Shown here piece after piece: positions 58,375 to 64,000 of a stretch of DNA of 64,000 nt. The notes under the pieces are model-generated. The model worked only from the letters and a program-made list of their open reading frames with translations, was not told where the DNA came from and made no database searches. The stretch lies in contig JBDSJD010000017.1 in NCBI GenBank assembly GCA_039917615.1, positions 186,001 to 250,000 on the forward strand. The letters run 5' to 3'. How positions within the stretch are numbered: position 1 is the stretch's first letter; each line of letters starts with the position of its first letter. The translations under genes and the position numbers were made by a program. The DNA is from ZC4RG30 sp039917615. Its GTDB lineage: Bacteria > Pseudomonadota > Gammaproteobacteria > Steroidobacterales > Steroidobacteraceae.

Positions 58375-59229
58375 CTACCGCTTAAGTTTTTTCCAGTTCG
58401 TCATGCAGCGTTCGGACATCTGGAATTGCTGGCCGGGAGCGGTGCGCTCCTGTTCGATCAGGTAGTACTGGACGCCGCCGGTCTTTTCGGCGGCTTCGAA
58501 TATCTTCAGCCACGGGCAATCACCTTCACCGAAGGCAACGCTGTAACCGCGCCCCTCACCGGCGCCCCAATCCTTGCAGTGAACGCTGCGGATACGGCCA
58601 GGGTTGGCATTGATCCACGCAACCGGATCCTGTCCCGCCTCCACACATGTGCCGACATCGAACTGCAGCGTCACATCTTTCGAGCTGCTTGCCGCGAGCA
58701 CATCCATGGGACGCTTGCCTTCCAGCAACGGCCACTCTGAGGCGTGATTGTGGTAGCCCGTGGCCATTCCCAGCGGCTTCAGCTGCTCGGATACCGCAGT
58801 GAGCTGTTCTCCAAGCGCCTTCCATCCATCAATGGTCGTGATGCGCGGAGGCGACGCCATGACGATATTCTTACTGCCGATGATTTGATTCAGTTCAATC
58901 GCCTTCTTCAGCCCTTCTACCGTAAATGACGGCCCATTGTTATGCGTCGAATTGCATTTAATGCCGACGTCGTCCATGACCTTGCGGGCTTCCATCGCAA
59001 TCTGCGGAGTCCATGCCAGGTAGGGACTGTAGAACTCCACGATTTCGTAGCCCTGCTTAGCGACGGTGCGAAGCGTGCCGGGCATGTCTTTCGCAAGCTC
59101 CTCTCGAACTGAGTAAAGCTCGATACCCACAGGAATCTTCTTGCCGCCGGTCTGCGCAGCAAGCGCCGCCAGCGGAACGGCACCAGTCAGCGCCATAAAC
59201 GTGCGTCGGGAAATGTTTTTCGTTTTCAT
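58375..59229 (-). CDS. Sugar phosphate isomerase/epimerase-like TIM-barrel protein, Tat-exported
   Basis: A 284-residue xylose-isomerase-like TIM barrel with a Tat-type signal (SRRTFMALTGAVPLAALAA). VGIELYSVREELAKD is the first strand; GYHNHASEWPLLEG, LQFDVGTCVEAGQDP and VHCKDWGAGEGRGYSVAFGEGDCPW give the metal-binding residues. Such exported members are common in bacteria that break down plant or marine sugars. It is a single minus-strand gene; ATG 59229 gives the Tat signal. The substrate is unknown. Confidence 0.9.
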   Translation of the reverse strand: MKTKNISRRTFMALTGAVPLAALAAQTGGKKIPVGIELYSVREELAKDMPGTLRTVAKQGYEIVEFYSPYLAWTPQIAMEARKVMDDVGIKCNSTHNNGPSFTVEGLKKAIELNQIIGSKNIVMASPPRITTIDGWKALGEQLTAVSEQLKPLGMATGYHNHASEWPLLEGKRPMDVLAASSSKDVTLQFDVGTCVEAGQDPVAWINANPGRIRSVHCKDWGAGEGRGYSVAFGEGDCPWLKIFEAAEKTGGVQYYLIEQERTAPGQQFQMSERCMTNWKKLKR

Positions 59230-59381
59230 GGACCGACGATAACACAAGCAGCCCTGGCGGCTCGCTCCCTCAATAAGACTCCTCTACCATAGGAGACAGA
59301 GACAGAAACTTTGTGGGTGCCACTGACGACGTCGCGTTTGGCGAGCGGAGGTCGGTGCAGCCACGGCCAATGGAGGTGTTC

Positions 59382-60752
59382 ATGAGGATGCAAGCGGGGA
59401 AATTGTCGATCGCCGTCGCGCTTGTTGCTGGATCGCTGGCGCTGAACTTCTCAGCGGGGAACAACTCCAGAATATGGGCGCAGGACACAGGTTCCGCCCC
59501 TCAGGCTGCCTCGCCTGCGGTGCAGACTAATCCCGCCCGCATCGGGGGCGGTGGCAGAGGGGGCGCGGTCGATCCGAAGCTGTACGCGCCGATGCCCCTG
59601 GAGTCGCCGTCGACCGTCAAAAACTTCCCGCCAGCGCCGACTAATGCACAGCCGGGAAGTCGCGGAGGCCCTGCCAGCTATCCTCGCGTCATCCAGATCA
59701 AACATTACGCGCCGCTCAAAGGCCAGCTCATGGCTACGTTCGACCAAGGGGGTCGTTTCCCGATTTACCTGAGTAAAGACAACGGCGACTCGTGGGAATT
59801 CCTGACCTCACTCGCGGAATTGCGACAGCAACCAGCGTTGTTTGAACTACCGCGCAGGATGGGCGACCTCCCTGCGGGAACGATTCTCGCCGCCGGTATG
59901 GCGACGACGAACGATGCCGGCAAGTCGGCGGTGTCCGCTTACTACAGCACGGATGGCGCCAAAACCTGGCAGTTCCTGAGCAAGATCATCGAGGGCACCC
60001 CATCTGGCTACGATCCTGGGCAGCGTTCGTTTGTGACCAAGAACACGCCCGTGTGGGAGCCGTACTTATATACCGATTCGCGCGGAAGACTTGTGGCGTA
60101 CTACTCGGACGAGCGCTACAAGAAAGACGGCTACAACCAGCTTCTCGCCCATCGCGTGTCGAACGATGGCGGACGCACGTGGGGACGGGAAGTGTTCGAC
60201 GTGGCCATTGCAGATGGTCTGGTGCGTGCCGGCATGTCGGTCGTCACGCAGAACACGAACACGGGCAAGTACTTCATGACCTACGAGCTCGTCGGGCTGC
60301 CCGGCTATCCGATTGAACCGCGGAGCAACCCGGTCCATTTCCGGACGTCGAATGATGGCAACAACTTCGGCGACCCAAAGGATCGCGGCGTGCTGATTCA
60401 GGATCGGTGGCGCCAATTCCTCTGGGCTACTCCGTACATCGTGTGGTCACCCTGGCCGGCACCCAACGGCACGCTAATCGCTACGGCGCGCGCCAGCATG
60501 CGCTTCCTCGACGGCCAAGTCGGCAACGGCATGATGATCAATCGCAACAACGGTGAAGGGCTCTGGACACTGATTGAGACGCCGATTCGCTACACACCGC
60601 CGGATGGCTACAGCCAGACGATGATCCCGCTGGGAGATGGACGGGAAATTCTGCAGATGCTGGGCGCCGACGGCCAGATGAAATACGCGAAGTTCAAGCT
60701 GCCGGAGAAACTCCCGGAGTACGAATTCCCATTCGGCCCGAAGAAACCTTAG
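59382..60752 (+). CDS. Exported BNR/sialidase-like repeat protein
   Basis: A 456-residue exported protein with a signal peptide (LVAGSLALNFSA) and several Asp-box motifs: SKDNGDSWEF, STDGAKTWQF and SNDGGRTWGR, giving a six-bladed propeller as in sialidases and related glycosidases. An N-terminal Gly/Pro-rich linker follows the signal. No sialidase FRIP motif is obvious, so the ligand is unclear. ATG 59382 has GGAGG 5 bp upstream. It precedes a decayed sugar isomerase gene. Confidence 0.85.
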   Translation: MRMQAGKLSIAVALVAGSLALNFSAGNNSRIWAQDTGSAPQAASPAVQTNPARIGGGGRGGAVDPKLYAPMPLESPSTVKNFPPAPTNAQPGSRGGPASYPRVIQIKHYAPLKGQLMATFDQGGRFPIYLSKDNGDSWEFLTSLAELRQQPALFELPRRMGDLPAGTILAAGMATTNDAGKSAVSAYYSTDGAKTWQFLSKIIEGTPSGYDPGQRSFVTKNTPVWEPYLYTDSRGRLVAYYSDERYKKDGYNQLLAHRVSNDGGRTWGREVFDVAIADGLVRAGMSVVTQNTNTGKYFMTYELVGLPGYPIEPRSNPVHFRTSNDGNNFGDPKDRGVLIQDRWRQFLWATPYIVWSPWPAPNGTLIATARASMRFLDGQVGNGMMINRNNGEGLWTLIETPIRYTPPDGYSQTMIPLGDGREILQMLGADGQMKYAKFKLPEKLPEYEFPFGPKKP

Positions 60753-60770
60753 TAGCGTCGCCCTCGGGCG

Positions 60771-61152
60771 CTCATCGAGAAGGTCAAGTCGCGCATGACG
60801 CAAATCAATGTTGAGTTCGGTCAGATGAGCGTATCCGCAACCGACCCCGTCCAGCGCGACCAGGCCATCGATCTGACCTCGAGGTGGGTGGATCACGCGG
60901 TGCCAGCGGCAGCTATTCGAATGTCGACATCGGCAACATCATGGCGCCCGATCAGGACTCGCTGCACAGCGTGATCAATGGATTGTTTGCTTCGAACTCC
61001 GGCAACATGCACATGAAACTAAGCCCGAACAGGGATCTGGCGACGGTAGTCCGGTCGCCAACAACGAACTGGGTTACAAGGGGCTTTATTCTGTCGAGGT
61101 CGACCCGCCGCTGGTTCGTGGCGTGTACGACACGATTCTGGCGAACATCTGA
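60771..61152 (+). pseudogene. Decayed sugar phosphate isomerase/epimerase gene
   Basis: Three adjacent reading frames each give family-like sequence. The first (to about 60905) reads LIEKVKSRMTQINVEFGQMS and RDQAIDLTSRWVDHA. The second (about 60905-61030) reads SNVDIGNIMAPDQDSLHSV and SGNMHMKLSPN. The third reads NELGYKGLYSVEVDPPLVRGVYDTILANI (in two parts) to a TGA at 61152. At least two frameshifts or small deletions and loss of the N-terminus make a functional product unlikely. The remaining bases to 61248 hold nothing recognised. Confidence 0.7.
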
Positions 61153-61248
61153 TCACCGGAGGCTGATCGGCGACGGCGCAAGGCACCGCCGCCAAACGTT
61201 GCATTCCACTCCGGCGGAATGAGGTGCTGGCGACTGGCAATTCCGCCG

Positions 61249-61593
61249 TCATCCACGTATGACGTAGTCCTTGCGGGTGGTCTCGATTACCTCCCATGTT
61301 CCCTTGAATCCAGCGCGCAGGACAAAGCTATCTCCTGCTTTTAAAGTGTGCGCTGCGCCGCCTTCCTCAGTGACGATAGAAACACCGGCCAAGATGCGAC
61401 AGTATTCCCAACACTCGTTTTCAAAATGCCACTTGCCTGGTGTCGCCTGCCATATTCCCGCAGAGATGCCGCCTGCTCCCTCGTCGACACCCCAACTGGT
61501 GAACTCAGGGACTCCTGAAATAACGCTCTCTTTGGCCGGAATTTCCTCAGTCGGCTCGATGCCGCTGATTCCCATCGTGACAAACTTTGGCAT
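61249..61593 (-). CDS. Cupin-domain protein
   Basis: A 114-residue single-cupin protein. SAGIWQATPGKWHFENECWEYCRILAGVSIVTEEGG in pieces is the cupin 1 motif region, where the metal-binding His/Glu are partly present, and AGDSFVLRAGFKGTWEV is the cupin 2 motif. It resembles ureidoglycine aminohydrolase/DUF861-type cupins by pattern. ATG 61593 has GGAGAAAG 5 bp upstream; the ATG at 61605 lies within that site. It ends the cysG-cysK-cupin run, 28 bp after cysK. Confidence 0.82.
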   Translation of the reverse strand: MPKFVTMGISGIEPTEEIPAKESVISGVPEFTSWGVDEGAGGISAGIWQATPGKWHFENECWEYCRILAGVSIVTEEGGAAHTLKAGDSFVLRAGFKGTWEVIETTRKDYVIRG

Positions 61594-61621
61594 GTCTTTC
61601 TCCATGTTTGGGCAATCTGGC

Positions 61622-62629
61622 TCAGCGCCCCGCCATCTGCTTGCCCGCCTCAGCCGCCTCGAGCAAGCCCTTATCGGCCAGCCACTGGCGGTCATAGAGA
61701 CGCGAAAGGTACTTCGCACCACCATCGCAGAGAATGGTCACGACGTTGTGACCAGGGCCAAGCTCTCGCGCCACGCGCACGGCAGCCGCCACATTGATGC
61801 CACTGGTGCTGCCGAGGAACAGGCCTTCCTCATGCAGTAGGCGATACACCATGGCGACGGTCTCGGGATCCTCCACATGCACCGCGCCATCGACCGGCGC
61901 ATCCTTGAAATTGTCGGTGACGCGGCCAATGCCAATACCCTCGGTAATCGAACCCTTGCCAGTGGCCTTCAATTCACCATTACGCACGAACTCATAAAGC
62001 ACGCTGCCGGGTGGGTCGGCAAGCACAGTGCGGATCGCCGCACGCTTTGACTTCAGAAACTCCGATGTGCCGGCCAGCGTGCCGCCGGTGCCGCTTGCGC
62101 TGACGAATGCATCGACGCGGCCAGCCGTCTGCTCCCAGATCTCCGGCCCCGTAGATTCCACATGGGCGCGACGATTGGCGGTGTTGTCGAATTGGTTGGC
62201 CCACACTGCATTGGGCAGTTCCGTGGCCAAACGCCCTGCCTGATGCTGGTATTGCGCCGGGTTGCTGTACGGCACCACCGGTACTTTGCGCACTTCTGCA
62301 CCCAGCGCCTCGAGCAACTGGTATTTCTCGGCCGACTGGTTGTCCGGCATCAGCAGGACCAGACGGTAGCCGCGCGCATGGCAGATATGGGCGAGGCCGA
62401 CGCCGGTGTTGCCGGCCGTGCCTTCCACCACGGTGCCGCCCGGTCGCAGCGCGCCGCGCGCTTCCGCGTCCAGCACGATGAACTTCGCCGCACGGTCCTT
62501 AACCGAACCGCCGGGATTCATGAATTCTGCTTTTGCCAGAATCTCGCAGCCGGTCTCTCGACTCAATCCACCCAGTCGAAGCAGCGGCGTGTTACCCACT
62601 GCATCGACAAAATCCTGTCGCACGGTCAT
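61622..62629 (-). CDS. Cysteine synthase
   Basis: PLP enzyme making cysteine from O-acetylserine and sulfide. The 335 residues show the Schiff-base Lys in NPGGSVKDRAAKFIV, VEGTAGNTGVGLA (substrate loop, with TAGNTG), VSASGTGGTLAGTSEF (phosphate-binding loop) and LFLGSTSGINVAAAVR. The family (CysK, CysM, cystathionine beta-synthase-like) is certain; the exact member is not. It is adjacent to siroheme synthase, linking it to sulfite reduction. Confidence 0.92.
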   Translation of the reverse strand: MTVRQDFVDAVGNTPLLRLGGLSRETGCEILAKAEFMNPGGSVKDRAAKFIVLDAEARGALRPGGTVVEGTAGNTGVGLAHICHARGYRLVLLMPDNQSAEKYQLLEALGAEVRKVPVVPYSNPAQYQHQAGRLATELPNAVWANQFDNTANRRAHVESTGPEIWEQTAGRVDAFVSASGTGGTLAGTSEFLKSKRAAIRTVLADPPGSVLYEFVRNGELKATGKGSITEGIGIGRVTDNFKDAPVDGAVHVEDPETVAMVYRLLHEEGLFLGSTSGINVAAAVRVARELGPGHNVVTILCDGGAKYLSRLYDRQWLADKGLLEAAEAGKQMAGR

Positions 62630-62630
62630 T

Positions 62631-64000
62631 TCAATCCCCCGCGCCTGCTGCAGGCAGCGCCTGCGCCGCTGCGCCTGTCATCCAGTCCTTTGCCTGTGCC
62701 AGCGCGGCGACTTCGCCCACCACCAGCAAGGTCGGCGATCTTGGCTGCGCTGCAGCCGCCATGGCCGGCAATTGCGCGAGCGTTGACTTCAACACCCGCT
62801 CATCAGGCCAGGTGGCGCGCTCCAGCAGTGCCACTGGCTGCGTTGCGGGCAACCCATGCTCGATGAGCTTCGCAACGATATGGTCCAACTGCGCGACGCC
62901 CATGTAGAAAACCACGGTGTGTTTTTCCTGCGCCAGCGCTTGCCAGTTGAGGCTCGCACTGTTGGCGCCGGTGGCCGTCACCAGTGTCACCGCCTGCGAG
63001 ATGCCTCGATGCGTGAGCGGGATGCCGGCACTCGCAGCAGCGCCCAGGCTCGCGGTGATGCCGGGCACCACCACTACCGGAATGCCCGCCTCGCGCAGCA
63101 CCTGCAGTTCCTCGCCGCCTCGTCCGAAGATGAACGGATCGCCGCCCTTCACGCGCGCCACGCGCAAACCCCGGCGCGCGTGTTCTAGCAACAGCTGATT
63201 GATGTATTCCTGCGTGTGCTCGTGGTTGCCCGGACTTTTGCCGACATTGATCCTTTCGGCATCGCGACGCGCTCGGCCAAGAATGACTTCCGGCACCAGC
63301 CGGTCGTAGAGCAGCACATCGGCCTGTTGCAGCAATTGTTGCGCGCGCAGGGTCAGCAGATCCGGATCACCGGGCCCGACACCGATCAGATAAACCTCAC
63401 CCAGCTGTGCACCCGCAGCAGCGCGGGCCTGTTCAAGGCTGCGCTCCATGATGGCGTCTGCTGCGGCCACATTGCCCGCTAGCAGGCCGGTGGCCACCGG
63501 GCCATTGAAGAAGCCATCCCAGAACCGCAGGCGTGCGGGCAGCTCCGGCAATGCGGCCTTAACTGCCTCGCGCCACCGGCCTGCGTACTGCGCCAATGAC
63601 CCCAGTCGCTCGGGCAGCAAGGCTTCGATTTGCGTGCGGACCCGGCGCGCCAGCGTGGGCGAACTGCCGGCGGTGCCCACTGCCACTATCAAAGGCGAGC
63701 GATCAATGATCGCCGGGAAGATGAACGCGGAGCGGGCAGCGTCATCCACCACATTGACCAGCACGCTGCGTTCACGTGCAGCGCGGGCCACGGCATCGTT
63801 CACGGCTGCATCGTCGGTGGCCGCGATGACCAGCAGTGCACCTTCCAGCTGACTTGCACTGAAAGGTACCGGCCGATGCTCGATACGCCCGAGTGTGCTG
63901 TACACAACGAGATCGGCACACAACTGCGGCGCCACTACCCGCACGCGTGCATGGGCTTTCAGCAGGTGTTCAATCTTGCGGCAGGCAACGACTCCTCCGC
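62631..64000 (-). CDS. cysG: Siroheme synthase CysG (5' end beyond the window)
   Basis: Trifunctional enzyme of siroheme synthesis. The precorrin-2 dehydrogenase/ferrochelatase domain is open to the right edge (GGVVACRKIEHLLKAHARVRVVAP in pieces) and continues with VIAATDDAAVNDAV. The uroporphyrinogen methyltransferase domain follows: VYLIGVGPGDPDLLTLRA, LLYDRLV, VRVKGGDPFIFGRGGEE-like RVKGGDPFIFGRGGEEL and VVPGITASLGAAASAGIPLTHRG in pieces. The stop is one base before the cysK start, so the two are cotranscribed. Siroheme serves assimilatory sulfite or nitrite reductase. Confidence 0.95.
   Translation of the reverse strand, partial: GGVVACRKIEHLLKAHARVRVVAPQLCADLVVYSTLGRIEHRPVPFSASQLEGALLVIAATDDAAVNDAVARAARERSVLVNVVDDAARSAFIFPAIIDRSPLIVAVGTAGSSPTLARRVRTQIEALLPERLGSLAQYAGRWREAVKAALPELPARLRFWDGFFNGPVATGLLAGNVAAADAIMERSLEQARAAAGAQLGEVYLIGVGPGDPDLLTLRAQQLLQQADVLLYDRLVPEVILGRARRDAERINVGKSPGNHEHTQEYINQLLLEHARRGLRVARVKGGDPFIFGRGGEELQVLREAGIPVVVVPGITASLGAAASAGIPLTHRGISQAVTLVTATGANSASLNWQALAQEKHTVVFYMGVAQLDHIVAKLIEHGLPATQPVALLERATWPDERVLKSTLAQLPAMAAAAQPRSPTLLVVGEVAALAQAKDWMTGAAAQALPAAGAGD

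Overview
The window is a GC-rich stretch of a gammaproteobacterial chromosome. Blocks such as lptD-surA-pdxA-rsmA-apaG-apaH, amgK-murU beside lptD, lipA-lipB, lgt-thyA-folA and cysG-cysK are typical of that class. The TonB receptor, the DUF1592/DUF1552 pair and the sphingolipid genes suggest an environmental lineage, perhaps Steroidobacteraceae-like; that placement is inference. Genes are tightly packed, often with 4-bp ATGA/GTGA overlaps. No rRNA, CRISPR array or intact insertion sequence was seen.

Region 1 (1-2.7 kb): the 5' part of purL, a DUF1820 gene, an orphan type VI secretion-type FHA gene (tagH-like) and panD. Region 2 (2.75-20.4 kb) is the centre of interest: a large, mostly minus-strand sphingolipid locus. 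Serine palmitoyltransferase, a dedicated ACP and a fatty acyl-AMP ligase would make the long-chain base. A GNAT-like ceramide synthase and an NAD-dependent reductase would complete ceramide, and a lipid kinase would phosphorylate it. Around these sit two sugar-nucleotide-type nucleotidyltransferases, a CDP-alcohol phosphotransferase, a Tam41-like cytidylyltransferase, a HIT protein, a metallophosphoesterase and a membrane desaturase. An LpxL-like acyltransferase, an MsbA-like ABC exporter and an LptF/LptG-like pair are also present, so the locus looks like a sphingolipid counterpart of the LPS assembly and export route.

Region 3 (20.4-22.4 kb): a roughly 1.9-kb island bounded by 58-bp direct repeats of the 3' part of tRNA-Ser(CGA). 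It carries two unrecognised membrane proteins and no integrase.

Region 4 (22.4-36.4 kb): core genes for lipoate synthesis (DUF493, lipB, lipA), peptidoglycan recycling (murU, amgK), outer-membrane assembly (lptD, surA), pdxA, rsmA, a UspA protein, apaG, apaH, a DUF1993 protein, formate-tetrahydrofolate ligase and a YebC-family regulator.

Region 5 (36.4-49.1 kb): a TonB-dependent receptor, a lipoprotein, a kynurenine-pathway operon (3-hydroxyanthranilate dioxygenase, formamidase-like, kynureninase, kynurenine monooxygenase), the lgt-thyA-SET-folA operon, rlmI, and a DUF486/cytochrome b561/YceI operon followed by a second YceI gene.

Region 6 (49.3-64 kb): a 568-residue orphan protein; an operon of DUF1592 cytochrome-like, DUF1552, ankyrin and metallo-beta-lactamase-fold exported proteins; a hypoxanthine-DNA glycosylase; a sugar isomerase/epimerase-like protein; a BNR-repeat protein; a decayed sugar isomerase pseudogene; a cupin; cysteine synthase; and siroheme synthase running off the window edge.
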